A stretch of 64,000 nt of DNA from Agrococcus baldri. Its GTDB lineage: Bacteria; Actinomycetota; Actinomycetes; Actinomycetales; Microbacteriaceae. The translations under genes and the position numbers were made by a program. Positions 43,402 through 51,755 of this stretch are shown here, in pieces. The notes under the pieces were generated by a model that was given only the letters and a program-made list of their open reading frames with translations, was not told where the DNA came from and did no database searches. The stretch covers positions 62,001 through 126,000 of the forward strand of contig BJUU01000001.1 of NCBI GenBank assembly GCA_007988785.1, written 5' to 3'. The stretch's first letter is position 1; every line of letters starts with the position of its first letter.

Positions 43402-43665
43402 GGCCGCCTCCTTCATGTGTTGCGGTTCTGTCGGCACGGCCGGTGGCCGGGCCCCTGGCGCCCAGACCCGCCTCCGCCATCCGCGCGAGCACGGGGCTCG
43501 AGCAGCTGGACCGATGGAGGTGGTGTCGCGACGGGCGCGCGAAGTCATCGCACAGGCGATGCCCTCCCATGCTACATGGCAGATGCGGTCGCTCGCGAGC
43601 GCGGTTCTCCACCGGATGCGGGCGGTGCCGCACGCGCGCGCGGCACCCGGGTGCACCATGCCGGG
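43402..43665. promoter_or_regulatory. Divergent region: rpsB leader and upstream region of the M23 ORF
   Basis: On the minus strand TAGCAT (43569-43574) is the likely rpsB -10, giving a leader of about 160 nt. The leader contains a GC-rich hairpin around GGGGCCCGGCC. A long leader before rpsB could host S2 autoregulation, but no known motif was recognised. I see no clear promoter for the plus-strand M23 ORF. Confidence 0.4.
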
Positions 43666-45060
43666 ATGCGCATCCTCGCCCTCCTGCTGCTGCTCGCCCT
43701 CGCCCCCTGGGCGTGGCCGGTGACGCCGCACGAGGTGGCGCGCGCCTTCGACGCGCCGGAGACGCCGTACGGCCCCAGGCACCGCGGCATCGACATCGCC
43801 GCGCCGGCGGGCTCCGCCGTGCTGGCGCCCGCCGACGGCGTCGTGCGGTTCGCCGGCCCGGTGGCCGGGCGGCCGGTGCTCTCGATCGAGCACGCGGGAG
43901 GGCTGGTGTCGAGCTTCGAGCCCGTCGAGGCGGTGGTCGCGGCAGGCGACAGCGTCGCGCGCGGCGAGCAGATCGGCGTGCTGCTGCCCGGCCACGTCGT
44001 CGGCCCCCCGCGCCTGCACCTGGGCGCCAGGCTCGACGGCGAGTACGTCGACCCGCTCGGGCTGCTGGGGGTCGAGCGGCCGGTGCTGCTGCCGATGGGC
44101 GGTGCCAAGCGCGCCGGAGGGCGTCGCCGGCGAGGATCAGGCGCGGGGGTGCGCCGTGCGGTACGCCTCGGCGAGCCGCTCGAGCGAGACGTGGGTGTAG
44201 ATCTGCGTCGTGCCGAGGCTCGCGTGCCCGAGCATCTCCTGCACCGCGCGCAGGTCGGCGCCGCCGTCGAGCAGGTGCGTCGCGGCGGTGTGGCGCAGCG
44301 TGTGCGGGCCGTGCGGGCCCGAGCCCGGCAGCCGCTCCAGCAGCCCGGTGACGAGCTCGTGCACCCGCCGCTGCCCGAGCCTGCCGCCGCGCGCGCCCAG
44401 GAAGAGCGCCGGATGCGGCTTCGCCGGGTTCGCGAGCTGCTCGCGCCCCACGCGCATCCAGTCGAGCACCGCGTCGAGGGCGGGCCGGCCGAAGGGCACC
44501 ACCCGCTCCTTCGCCCCCTTGCCGACCACGCGCACGGTGAGGCGCTCGAGGTCGACGTCGTCGACGTCGAGCCCGACGAGCTCGCTGACGCGCAGCGCCG
44601 AGGCGTACAGCAGCTCGACGACGGCGAGGTCGCGCTGCGCGGCCGCGTCGCCCTCGGCGGCGGCCGCCGCGAGGCCCGCGAGCATCTCGTCCATCACCTG
44701 GCGCGAGAGCACGCGCGGCAGGTGGCGGTCGCGCTTGGGCGTGCGCAGCCTGCCGGCGACGTCGCTGCCGCCCTGCGCGGCGATCCAGCGGCTCAGGCCG
44801 CGCGCGGCGGCGCTGCGCCGCGCGATCGTCGCCTTGCCGCAGCCCTGCTCGGCGCTCGCGTAGAGCCAGTCGCGCAGCACCTCGATCTCGAGCCCGGCGG
44901 CATCCTCGACGGCGGCCGCCTCGCAGTGCTCGGCGAGGCTGCGCAGGTCGCCGCGGTAGCCGCGCACGGTGTTCGGCGAGTACCCGCGCTCCCGCTCGAG
45001 GTGCGCGAGATAGCCCTCGATGGCCGAGTCGAGCCGCACCTCAGAGCGGCTTCCGGCTGA
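43666..45060 (+). CDS. M23 family metallopeptidase ORF without a stop at the domain end
   Basis: The first 145 residues look like an exported M23 (LytM-type) peptidoglycan peptidase: signal peptide [15 protein letters not shown], then [20 protein letters not shown] with the H-x3-D metal pair, and a final [18 protein letters not shown] with one His of the usual HxH (the first His is Arg). The domain should end near 44105 (VLLPMGG). No stop follows; the frame stays open, antisense to xerC, to 45060 (464 residues). A +1 shift would end at about 44198. The Arg/Gly-rich extension is not a known fold. Either a lost stop or a sequence error is likely. Confidence 0.5.
   Translation: MRILALLLLLALAPWAWPVTPHEVARAFDAPETPYGPRHRGIDIAAPAGSAVLAPADGVVRFAGPVAGRPVLSIEHAGGLVSSFEPVEAVVAAGDSVARGEQIGVLLPGHVVGPPRLHLGARLDGEYVDPLGLLGVERPVLLPMGGAKRAGGRRRRGSGAGVRRAVRLGEPLERDVGVDLRRAEARVPEHLLHRAQVGAAVEQVRRGGVAQRVRAVRARARQPLQQPGDELVHPPLPEPAAARAQEERRMRLRRVRELLAPHAHPVEHRVEGGPAEGHHPLLRPLADHAHGEALEVDVVDVEPDELADAQRRGVQQLDDGEVALRGRVALGGGRREAREHLVHHLAREHARQVAVALGRAQPAGDVAAALRGDPAAQAARGGAAPRDRRLAAALLGARVEPVAQHLDLEPGGILDGGRLAVLGEAAQVAAVAAHGVRRVPALPLEVREIALDGRVEPHLRAASG
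44137..45039 (-). CDS. xerC: Tyrosine recombinase XerC
   Basis: XerC-type site-specific recombinase, 300 residues, resolving chromosome dimers with a partner XerD. The N-terminal SAM-like domain ([23 protein letters not shown]) is followed by the catalytic set: Arg in SALRVSEL, Lys in GKGAKER, HxxR in [10 protein letters not shown], His in [10 protein letters not shown] and the nucleophile Tyr in QIYTHV. The start is GTG, one base after the stop of the phosphoesterase gene. Its whole length is antisense to the run-on M23 frame. The xerC rather than xerD call rests on position near yifB/dprA and length. Confidence 0.9.
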   Translation of the reverse strand: MRLDSAIEGYLAHLERERGYSPNTVRGYRGDLRSLAEHCEAAAVEDAAGLEIEVLRDWLYASAEQGCGKATIARRSAAARGLSRWIAAQGGSDVAGRLRTPKRDRHLPRVLSRQVMDEMLAGLAAAAAEGDAAAQRDLAVVELLYASALRVSELVGLDVDDVDLERLTVRVVGKGAKERVVPFGRPALDAVLDWMRVGREQLANPAKPHPALFLGARGGRLGQRRVHELVTGLLERLPGSGPHGPHTLRHTAATHLLDGGADLRAVQEMLGHASLGTTQIYTHVSLERLAEAYRTAHPRA

Positions 45061-45934
45061 ATCGCTCCATGCGCTCGTCGGGCGACAGCTGCGCGACCTG
45101 CTCGACGATGTGGGCGGGGAGCGTCTCGCGCGACTCGTGCGGCAGCGCCGGCACCACGGAGTGGGCGACGGCGCCCGGGTAGATCTCGACGAGGTTGAAC
45201 GACTGCGTCGCGTCGATCCCGTGCATCGCGGGCGGCGGCGCCCCGAGGTCGTCGGCGTAGCTCGTCGCGCCGGCGAGCACCACGGGGATCTCGGCGAACG
45301 TGCCCGAGCCGTTGATGTGCAGGTGGCCGGAGAGGATGGCGCGCACGTCGCCCGCGCCGAGCACCTCGGCGAGGCGCGCCTCGTCGCGGAACTCGAGCAG
45401 GCGCATGAGGCTGCTGCGGTACGGCAGCGGCGGGTGGTGCATCACGATCACGGTGCCGAGCGCCGGCGGCTCGGCGATCGCCGCGGCGAGCCACTCGGCC
45501 TGCCCCGCGTCGAAGCCGCCGTGGTGCCAGCCGGGCAGGCTGGTGTCGAGCGAGACGATGCGCAGCTCGCCGACCTGGGCGACCGTGTCGATGGGGTCGA
45601 GCGGCGCGCCGGCCATGCCGAGCGCCGCGCGCATCTGCGGCCGCTCGTCGTGGTTGCCCGCGGCCCAGACGAGGGGTGCGCCGATCGCCTCGGCGACCGG
45701 CTCGAGGATCTCGCGGGCGAGCTCGTAGGCCGCGGCCTCGCCGCGATCGGCGATGTCGCCGGAGACCACGATGGCGTCCGCGTCGGCGGCCGCGACGCGC
45801 AGCCGCTCGGCGGTCGCGCGCAGATGCGCCTCGGTGTCGACCAGGTCGGCCAGCAGCGCGCCCCCGGCCAGCAGGTGCGGGTCGCTGAGGTGCGCGATGA
45901 CCGCGGAGGGGGCGGGATGGATGCCGTAGCTCAC
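45041..45934 (-). CDS. Metallophosphoesterase (CpdA-like 3',5'-cyclic nucleotide phosphodiesterase type)
   Basis: A 297-residue binuclear metallophosphoesterase. Metal ligands are in HLSDPHLL (about residue 15), VVSGDIADRG, AAGNHDERP, VIVMHHPPL and LSGHLHINGSG. It is related to the CpdA/Icc phosphodiesterases, but the substrate is unproved. The GTG at 45934 follows TAGCCT by 6 nt, indicating a leaderless transcript. It is followed directly by xerC and diverges from the acyltransferase gene. Confidence 0.9.
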   Translation of the reverse strand: MSYGIHPAPSAVIAHLSDPHLLAGGALLADLVDTEAHLRATAERLRVAAADADAIVVSGDIADRGEAAAYELAREILEPVAEAIGAPLVWAAGNHDERPQMRAALGMAGAPLDPIDTVAQVGELRIVSLDTSLPGWHHGGFDAGQAEWLAAAIAEPPALGTVIVMHHPPLPYRSSLMRLLEFRDEARLAEVLGAGDVRAILSGHLHINGSGTFAEIPVVLAGATSYADDLGAPPPAMHGIDATQSFNLVEIYPGAVAHSVVPALPHESRETLPAHIVEQVAQLSPDERMERFSRKPL

Positions 45935-45940
45935 GCGCCC

Positions 45941-45962
45941 AGGCTAACGGCGCTGGTACGTT
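45941..45962. promoter_or_regulatory. Divergent -10 pair for the phosphoesterase and acyltransferase genes
   Basis: TAGCCT (45946-45941, minus strand) and TACGTT (45957-45962, plus strand) each end 6 nt before their GTG starts at 45934 and 45969. The two -10s are 10 bp apart, so the two polymerases cannot bind at once. Confidence 0.6.
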
Positions 45963-45968
45963 TCCGGC

Positions 45969-46583
45969 GTGAAGTGGTTCCCGTTTGCGACCCCCCGAGA
46001 AGTCCGCCGGATGCGAGAGCGCCAGGAGGAGCTGAGCGAGGAGCTCGAGCAGCTGCAGCGGCGCGTGAAGGAGCTCAACAAGCGCGTGCTGCCGGGCCAT
46101 GCGCGAGGCATCCACCACCACGTGGTGCGCGGCGAGAACACCCGCATCGACCCGACGGTGAAGTTCATGAGCGAGCTCGGCACCGAGCACGAGATCCGCA
46201 TCGGCGACGGCGTCACGCTCTACGGCATGAGCGAGCTGATCGGCCCGGTCACGATCGGCGACGGCACCTTCATGAACCGCTCCTGCTACATCCGCCAGAA
46301 CACCACCATCGGCAAGAACGTCAACTTCGGGCCCTTCGTGAAGCTCATCACCGACGGCCACGACGTCGCCGGCCCCGGCAAGCGCGCGGGCAAGAACCAC
46401 TGGAAGCCGATCGTCATCGGCGACGGCAGCTGGCTCGGCGCCGGCGTCATCGTGCTGGGCGGCGTGACCATCGGCCCCGGCACGATCGTGGCGGCCGGCG
46501 CGGTCGTGACGAAGGACCTGCCGGCGAACGTGCTCGCCGGCGGCGTGCCCGCCGCGGTCATCAAGGAGCTGCCCGCCGAGTAG
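45969..46583 (+). CDS. Hexapeptide-repeat acyltransferase with N-terminal coiled coil
   Basis: A 204-residue left-handed beta-helix transferase of the maltose/galactoside O-acetyltransferase group (LbH_MAT-like). Residues 10-42 (RRMRERQEELSEELEQLQRR) form a short coiled coil. The hexapeptide region holds GDGVTLYGM, IGDGTFMN and IGPGTIVAAGAVVTKDLP, with the active-site HDVAGPG loop near residue 137. It is the usual wrapped cap for acetyl-CoA binding. The acceptor is unknown. The GTG at 45969 lies 6 nt after TACGTT. Confidence 0.85.
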   Translation: MKWFPFATPREVRRMRERQEELSEELEQLQRRVKELNKRVLPGHARGIHHHVVRGENTRIDPTVKFMSELGTEHEIRIGDGVTLYGMSELIGPVTIGDGTFMNRSCYIRQNTTIGKNVNFGPFVKLITDGHDVAGPGKRAGKNHWKPIVIGDGSWLGAGVIVLGGVTIGPGTIVAAGAVVTKDLPANVLAGGVPAAVIKELPAE

Positions 46584-46604
46584 CGGCGCCGACGCGCATC
46601 CGAG

Positions 46605-46627
46605 ATCCTGAAAGGCTCTTGCAGGAT
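46605..46627 (+). promoter_or_regulatory. Operator 1 upstream of the ArsR-like regulator
   Basis: An imperfect palindrome, ATCCTGAAAG-N3-CTTGCAGGAT, has one mismatch in 10-bp arms. It overlaps the TTGCAG -35 of the promoter. Confidence 0.6.
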
Positions 46628-46647
46628 TCGACCCTGCGACCTATTCT
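46619..46647 (+). promoter_or_regulatory. Sigma-70-type promoter of the ArsR-MFS operon
   Basis: TTGCAG (46619-46624) and TATTCT (46642-46647) are separated by exactly 17 bp. The -35 overlaps operator 1 and the -10 overlaps operator 2. Confidence 0.65.
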
Positions 46648-46664
46648 GAAAGCCCCTTTCAGAA
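46644..46664 (+). promoter_or_regulatory. Operator 2 upstream of the ArsR-like regulator
   Basis: A perfect palindrome, TTCTGAAAG-N3-CTTTCAGAA, covers the -10 and start-site area. Its core matches operator 1, with centres 38 bp apart. The Shine-Dalgarno AGAAAGGA overlaps its right end. Confidence 0.65.
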
Positions 46665-46674
46665 AGGACCTCGG

Positions 46675-47256
46675 ATGTCGACCCCGGAGCGCCGCCAGAC
46701 GATCACCGACCCCGCGGCGCTCGACGCGCTCGCGCATCCCGTCCGGCTCGACCTGCTCAGCTTCCTCATGGCCGAGGGCCCGGCGACCGCGTCGGAGTGC
46801 GCTCGTGCCGTCGACGACTCCCCCTCGAACTGCAGCTACCACCTGCGCGTGCTCGGCAAGCACGGCCTGGTCGAGCCGGCGGCATCCGAGGACGGCAGGG
46901 AGCGGCCGTGGCGCGCGACGGTCACGGGCCTGAGCCTGGATCTCGACTCCGACGACCCGTCGACCGTCGCGGGCGCCACCGCGGCCCTCGAGGCCTCGGT
47001 GCAGCTCGACTACCAGCTCGCCCGCGAGCACATCCGGCACCGCGACCGCCTCGAGGGCGCGTGGCGGGAGGTCGACGCCCATGCGCAGTACGGGCTGCGG
47101 GTGACCCCGGAGGAGCTGCGGTCGATCGTCGAGCGCATCGACGCCATCGTGCGGCCGTACATCGGCGCGACGCGGCAGGGTGCCCCGCCGGAGGCGGCGA
47201 CGGCGAACCTGTCGCTGCTCGCGTTCCCGCGACCGAGCTTCGGCAGCTCGAGATGA
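46675..47256 (+). CDS. ArsR-type HTH transcriptional regulator
   Basis: A 193-residue winged-helix repressor. The HTH reads ALAHPVRLDLLSFLMAEGPATASECARAVDDSPSNCSYHLRVLGKHGLVE (residues 15-64), with SPSNCSYHLRVL as recognition helix. The larger C-terminal part is not a metal-binding type (no Cys/His cluster), so a small organic ligand or a drug is more likely. Two matching palindromes over its own promoter support autorepression. Its stop overlaps the MFS start (ATGA), the usual layout of a drug-efflux repressor pair. Confidence 0.88.
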   Translation: MSTPERRQTITDPAALDALAHPVRLDLLSFLMAEGPATASECARAVDDSPSNCSYHLRVLGKHGLVEPAASEDGRERPWRATVTGLSLDLDSDDPSTVAGATAALEASVQLDYQLAREHIRHRDRLEGAWREVDAHAQYGLRVTPEELRSIVERIDAIVRPYIGATRQGAPPEAATANLSLLAFPRPSFGSSR

Positions 47257-48486
47257 CCGCGCGCACGGCGTTCGCGATCCCGGCGTTCCGACGCCTGTGG
47301 GGGCGCGGGCCTGATCTCGGACATGGGCGACTGGCTGCTGTTCATCGCCCTGCCGCTCATCGTCTTCCAGCTCACCGGCTCCGCCTTGGGCACCGCGGTC
47401 GCGTTCCTGCTCGAGCTGGTGCCCGCAGTGCTGCTCGCGCCCCTGGCAGCGCGGCTCGTCGGCCGATTCGACCGGCGCCGGCTGATGGTGGCGGTCAACA
47501 TCGGCCAGGCGCTCGCGCTGCTGCCGCTGCTGTGGGTGCACGACGCGGCGGACCTGCCGATCGCCTACGCCGTCATCGCCGTGCACGCCTCGCTGAGCAC
47601 CCTGTTCGAGCCGGCGAAGAACACCCTGCTGCCCGACCTCGTCGACGCCCGGCGGCTCGTCTCCGCCAACGCGCTCATCGGTCTCAACCAGAACCTCGGG
47701 CGACTCGTCGGCGGCCCGCTCGGCGGAGTGCTGCTGGCCATCGGCGACCTCAGCCTGATCGTGGTCGTGGATGCCGCGACCTATCTGCTCTCGGCGCTGC
47801 TGATCGCCACGCTCCCCGCGAGCGACGCAGCCTCCTCGGCGGGCGCCGGGCACCGGGCCGGGGGCCTCTGGGAGGCGCTCGGCATCCGCCGGCTCGCGGG
47901 TGCGTACGCCGTCATCCTGGTCACGAGCATCGCCCAGGGCATGTTCCTGCTGCTGTTCGTGCTGTTCGCGCTCGGGCCCCTGCGCGGCACCGACGCGGAT
48001 GTCGGGCTGCTCCGCGGCATCCAGGCCGTCGGAGCGATCGCTGCGGGACTCGTGCTCGGCTTCCTGGTGCGGGGCTCGTCGCCGCGCACGCTGACGGCCG
48101 CCAGCGTGCTGGCCTTCGGCGTCATCTCGCTCGTGACCTGGAACCTGCCCGCCGTGACGACCGGCATCGGCTGGTACGTCGTGCTCTTCGCGGCAGTCGG
48201 CGCACCGGGCGTCGTCATGCTCGCGGGGCTCGTGAGCGTGCTGCAGCAGGAGTCCGAGCCTCGCCAGCGGGGCGCGGTCTTCGCCGCGGTCGGGCTCGTC
48301 GGCGCGGTCGGCCAAGCGGTCGGCATCCTGCTCGGCTCGCTCTCCGACACCGCCGTCGGGCTGCTGCCCCTGCTGCAGGTGCAGGGCTGCCTCTACCTGC
48401 TGGGCGGTGTGATCGCGCTCTGCTGGCTCCCGCGCGCGCTCCGCCCGGCGAGCGCTCCGGAGCCGGGCGCCGGGGCGCGCATCTGA
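47253..48486 (+). CDS. MFS transporter, interrupted by an apparent one-base frameshift
   Basis: A major-facilitator efflux protein with about 12 helices. The N-terminus MTARTAFAIPAFRRLW is in one frame from the ATG at 47253. The rest, from GDWLLFIALPLIVFQLTGSAL on, is one base out. Taking one G from the GGGGG run at 47299-47303 restores FRRLWGAGLISDMGDWLLF, a normal MFS start. The downstream frame alone begins at ATG 47323 (387 residues) and lacks the N-terminus. It is coupled to the ArsR-like gene. Possibly a sequencing error in a G-run, a pseudogene, or a switchable run. Confidence 0.8.
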
Positions 48487-48499
48487 CGATCGCCGCCCC

Positions 48500-49798
48500 T
48501 CAGGCGCGGGTCGTCGCGCGCCCCGGGACGCGCAGCCAGCCCGTGCCGCGCTCGACGACCGCACCGCCCAGCTCGAGCAGCGCGAGCGTCGCCGTCACCT
48601 CGCGCGGTGCCATGCCGGTGCGCACCGCGAGCTCGTCGACGCCGCGCGGCGCCCTCGTGCTCATGGCGTCGAGCAGGCGCAGCTCGTCGCTCGTGCTGCC
48701 GCCGAGCGCCGCCGGATCCTCGAGCGGGCCGTCGACGAGCTCGACGACGTGCTCTGGCCGCTCGATCACCGCCGCGCCGTAGTCGCGCAGCAGGCGGTGG
48801 CAGCCGGTGCTGGAGCCGGAGGTGACCGGCCCCGGCACCGCCCCGAGCGGCCTGCCGAGCGCCGCCGCGTGCCCCGCCGTGTTGATCGAGCCGGAGCGCT
48901 GCCCCGCCTCGACCACGACCGTGGCGCTCGCGAGCGCCGCGATCAGCCGATTGCGGGCGAGGAACCGCCAGCGGGTGGGCGGCACGCCGCTCGGGGCCTC
49001 CGCGATCACGCAGCCCGTCGCGACGACGCGCTGGAGCAGCTCGTCATGACCGGCCGGATAGAAGCGGTCGAGCCCGCCGGCGAGCACGGCGACCGTCGTG
49101 CCGCCGCTCGCGAGCGTCGATCGATGCGCGGTGCCGTCGATGCCGTAGGCACCGCCGGAGACGATCGCGAAGCGACGGCCGACCAGCCCGGCGGCCAGCT
49201 GGCCGGTGACGAGCTCGCCGTAGCCGGAGGAGGCGCGAGAGCCGACGAGCGCGGCCGAGCGCTCGCAGGCGGCGAGCGCGGCCGTGTCGCCCCGCACCCA
49301 CAGCGCGGCGGGCGCGTGCGGCCCCAGATCGTCGATCGACGACGGCCAGTGCGCGTCGGCGCGCGTGAGCAGGCGCTGGCCGTGCGCTGCGCCCTGCGAG
49401 AAGGCGCCCAGGATGCGCTCCGCGCCCAGGCGCGGCAGCCACCGGCCGAGCGCATCCGGCACGCCGCGCGCGATCTCGGGGTCGTCGAGCTCGTGCGCCC
49501 AGGCGGCCGCGCTCGCGCCGTCGACCAGCAGCTGCAGCGCGCGCACGTCGCCGAGGCGCTCGCGCACGAACCCGGCGAGCCCGTCCCCCGGCTCGGGCAG
49601 CACCGTCCATGCGCCGGCCGCGAAGCGCGCGATCACCTCCTCGTCATCGGGCACCGTCGTGGACGCCAGCGCCCCGGACGCGGCCGGCCCGGACGCCCCT
49701 GTCTCGGACGCCGGAGCCTCGGATGCCGGCGCGCCGCCCGGCAGCGTGCCGAGCACGGCCGCGCGCAGCAGCGCGAGCTCGATGCGGAATGCCTTCAT
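48500..49798 (-). CDS. dprA: DNA-processing protein DprA
   Basis: DprA, 432 residues, binds incoming single-stranded DNA and loads RecA in natural transformation. The Rossmann-like core has LVGSRASSGYG near residue 225, VSGGAYGIDGTAH, LAGGLDRFYPAGHDEL, RNRLIAALASATVVVEAGQRSGSINTA and GRPLGAVPGP. The C-terminal winged helix (DELAVRTGMAPREV) is present. An Ala/Ser/Gly-rich stretch (residues 20-47) lies near the N-terminus. The ATG overlaps the yifB stop (ATGA). Confidence 0.95.
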   Translation of the reverse strand: MKAFRIELALLRAAVLGTLPGGAPASEAPASETGASGPAASGALASTTVPDDEEVIARFAAGAWTVLPEPGDGLAGFVRERLGDVRALQLLVDGASAAAWAHELDDPEIARGVPDALGRWLPRLGAERILGAFSQGAAHGQRLLTRADAHWPSSIDDLGPHAPAALWVRGDTAALAACERSAALVGSRASSGYGELVTGQLAAGLVGRRFAIVSGGAYGIDGTAHRSTLASGGTTVAVLAGGLDRFYPAGHDELLQRVVATGCVIAEAPSGVPPTRWRFLARNRLIAALASATVVVEAGQRSGSINTAGHAAALGRPLGAVPGPVTSGSSTGCHRLLRDYGAAVIERPEHVVELVDGPLEDPAALGGSTSDELRLLDAMSTRAPRGVDELAVRTGMAPREVTATLALLELGGAVVERGTGWLRVPGRATTRA

Positions 49799-51312
49799 GC
49801 GGGGATCCCCTTCCTGAGCGCGAGCGCGCGCCCGATGTGCGTGAGGCTCGGCGACGCGACGGCGTCGAGGTCGGCCATCGTCCACGCGACCCTGACGGTG
49901 CGGTCGAGGCCGCGCATCGTGAGCGAGCCGGTCTCGAGCGCCCGCTCGAGCGGAGCGAGCAGCGCCCGGTCGAGCGGCAGGCTGCGCCGCAGCCACGGCC
50001 CCGGCACGTGCCCCATCGCCGTCCACTCCGTGCCGTGCAGCCGGTGCGCGGCGCGGGCGCGCGCCTCCGTGACCCTGCTCGCGGCATCCGCGGTGGTGCG
50101 TCGGTGCCGCTCGCCGTCGACGCCCGGCACCACGCGGTCGACCCGCACCTGCAGGTCGACCCGGTCGAGCAGCGGGCCGGAGAGCCTGCCGAAGTACCTG
50201 CGCCGCTGCTGCGGGGCGCACGTGCAGTCGCCGCTGCCGAACTGCCCGCACGGGCACGGGTTCGCCGCGAGCAGCAGCTGGAACCTGGCGGGGAAGCTCG
50301 CCGCGCCCGCGGCGCGATGCACCGTGATCGTGCCGGACTCGAGCGGCTGCCGCAGCATGTCGAGCACCGTGCGCGGGAACTCCGGAGCCTCGTCGAGGAA
50401 CAGCACCCCGTGCGTCGCCCGCGCGGCGGCACCCGGGCGGATCGCGCCCGAGCCGCCGCCGATGAGCGAGACCGCGGTGGCCGAGTGATGCGGATGCTCG
50501 AAGGGCGGCAGGAGGTCGAGGGTCGGGGCAGCCGGCTCCCCCGAGAGCGACCGCAGCGAGGCCACGTCGAGCGCCTGCACCTGCGTCAGCGGCGGCAGGA
50601 TGCCGGGCAGCCGCATCGCGAGCATCGTCTTGCCCGCGCCCGGCGGGCCGACCATCATCAGGTGGTGCGCGCCGGCGGCCGCCACCTCGAGCGCATCGAC
50701 CGCGTCGCGGTTGCCGACCACGTCGGCGAGATCGAGCGCGGCGTGCGCGCGCGCCGGCACCGGGTCGGCCAGCACCGGCTCGACCGGCTCGGGCTCGAGC
50801 TCGGCGCCCAGCAGCGCGGCCGCGTGTGCGAGGCTCGGCGCGCCCAGCACCCGCAGCCCGGCGACGAGCGAGGCCTCATCCGCGGATGCCGTCGGCACCA
50901 CGAGCCGCGTCATGCCGGCCTCGGCGGCGGCGCGGGCGAGCGGCAGCGTGCCCGCCACGGGCCGCAGCCTGCCGTCGAGCCCCAGCTCGCCCAGCAGCGC
51001 CGTCGCCTCGTCGTCGGGCGGCACCACGCCGCTCGCGCGCAGCACGGCGATCGCCATCGCGAGGTCGAAGTGGGTGCCGGCCTTCGGCAGCGAGGCGGGC
51101 GTCAGGTTGATGACGACCCTGCCGCTCGGCGCCGTGAGGCCCATGCGCGCGATGGCGCTCCAGGTGCGGTGCCGCGCCTGCTGCACCGCAGGCCCCGGCA
51201 GCCCCACGATGTGCACCACCGGCAGCCCCGAGGAGGCGTGCACCTCGATCTGCACGCCGACGCCCTCCAGGCCCCGCAGCGCGACGCACTCGGCCCGGCC
51301 GAAGCCGCTCAC
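49795..51312 (-). CDS. YifB/ComM family AAA+ ATPase (Mg-chelatase-like)
   Basis: A 505-residue AAA+ protein; ComM is a branch-migration helicase in natural transformation. The N-terminal Lon-protease-like fold (GLEGVGVQIEVHASSGLPVVHIVGLP) precedes Walker A GPPGAGKT (about residue 215), Walker B GVLFLDEAPEFPR, and a Cys cluster NPCPCGQFGSGDCTC. The GTG at 51312 overlaps the yraN stop (GTGA). It lies between yraN and dprA, the conserved competence-type order. Confidence 0.94.
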   Translation of the reverse strand: MSGFGRAECVALRGLEGVGVQIEVHASSGLPVVHIVGLPGPAVQQARHRTWSAIARMGLTAPSGRVVINLTPASLPKAGTHFDLAMAIAVLRASGVVPPDDEATALLGELGLDGRLRPVAGTLPLARAAAEAGMTRLVVPTASADEASLVAGLRVLGAPSLAHAAALLGAELEPEPVEPVLADPVPARAHAALDLADVVGNRDAVDALEVAAAGAHHLMMVGPPGAGKTMLAMRLPGILPPLTQVQALDVASLRSLSGEPAAPTLDLLPPFEHPHHSATAVSLIGGGSGAIRPGAAARATHGVLFLDEAPEFPRTVLDMLRQPLESGTITVHRAAGAASFPARFQLLLAANPCPCGQFGSGDCTCAPQQRRRYFGRLSGPLLDRVDLQVRVDRVVPGVDGERHRRTTADAASRVTEARARAAHRLHGTEWTAMGHVPGPWLRRSLPLDRALLAPLERALETGSLTMRGLDRTVRVAWTMADLDAVASPSLTHIGRALALRKGIPA

Positions 51313-51662
51313 GAGATGCCCCGCAGGTGCTCGACCCGCCACGCGCCGGCGCGCGGTGCGATGATCCCCACCGCGTCCATGCGGAGCGGCCCGCGCCGCC
51401 CCGTCGCGGCGAGCCACAGCGTCGCGAGCAGCCGCAGCCGCCGCACCTTGGCGGGGGTGATCGCCTCGAAGGGGTGGCCGTAGGCCAGGCCCCTGCGGGT
51501 CTTCACCTCGACGAAGACGATCGTGTCGCCGTCGACGGCGACGATGTCGAGCTCGCCGTGCGCGCAGCGCCATCGCCTGTCGATGATGCGCATCCCGGCG
51601 CGCTCGAGGTGCACGCTCGCGGCCGCCTCGCCGTCGAGCCCCAGCTGATCCTTCGCTCGCAT
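51309..51662 (-). CDS. yraN: YraN family (UPF0102) nuclease-like protein
   Basis: A 117-residue protein with a restriction-endonuclease-like fold: Glu in DQLGLDGEAAA, RRWRCAHGELDIVAVDG (Glu-Leu-Asp), and VFVEVKTR (E-x-K). Such a set can bind metal and cleave DNA, but the activity of YraN is not proved. First of the yraN-yifB-dprA set. Confidence 0.92.
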   Translation of the reverse strand: MRAKDQLGLDGEAAASVHLERAGMRIIDRRWRCAHGELDIVAVDGDTIVFVEVKTRRGLAYGHPFEAITPAKVRRLRLLATLWLAATGRRGPLRMDAVGIIAPRAGAWRVEHLRGIS

Positions 51663-51755
51663 GGGTGCAGGGAAGCGGATGCGCCGCCCCGCGCGTGCCG
51701 ACGAACGCGCCGGCTGTGGAGAAGTCGGCTCGCGCCGCCCCAGCTCACATGCCGA

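Noticed and set aside
43402-43665. Known ribosomal-protein S2 autoregulatory leader in front of rpsB.
   Set aside because: A GC-rich hairpin is present, but no recognised leader motif could be matched by eye.
44110-45060. Antisense frame to xerC as a separate new gene.
   Set aside because: Long open antisense frames are expected in DNA this GC-rich; no conserved domain or promoter supports a stand-alone gene.
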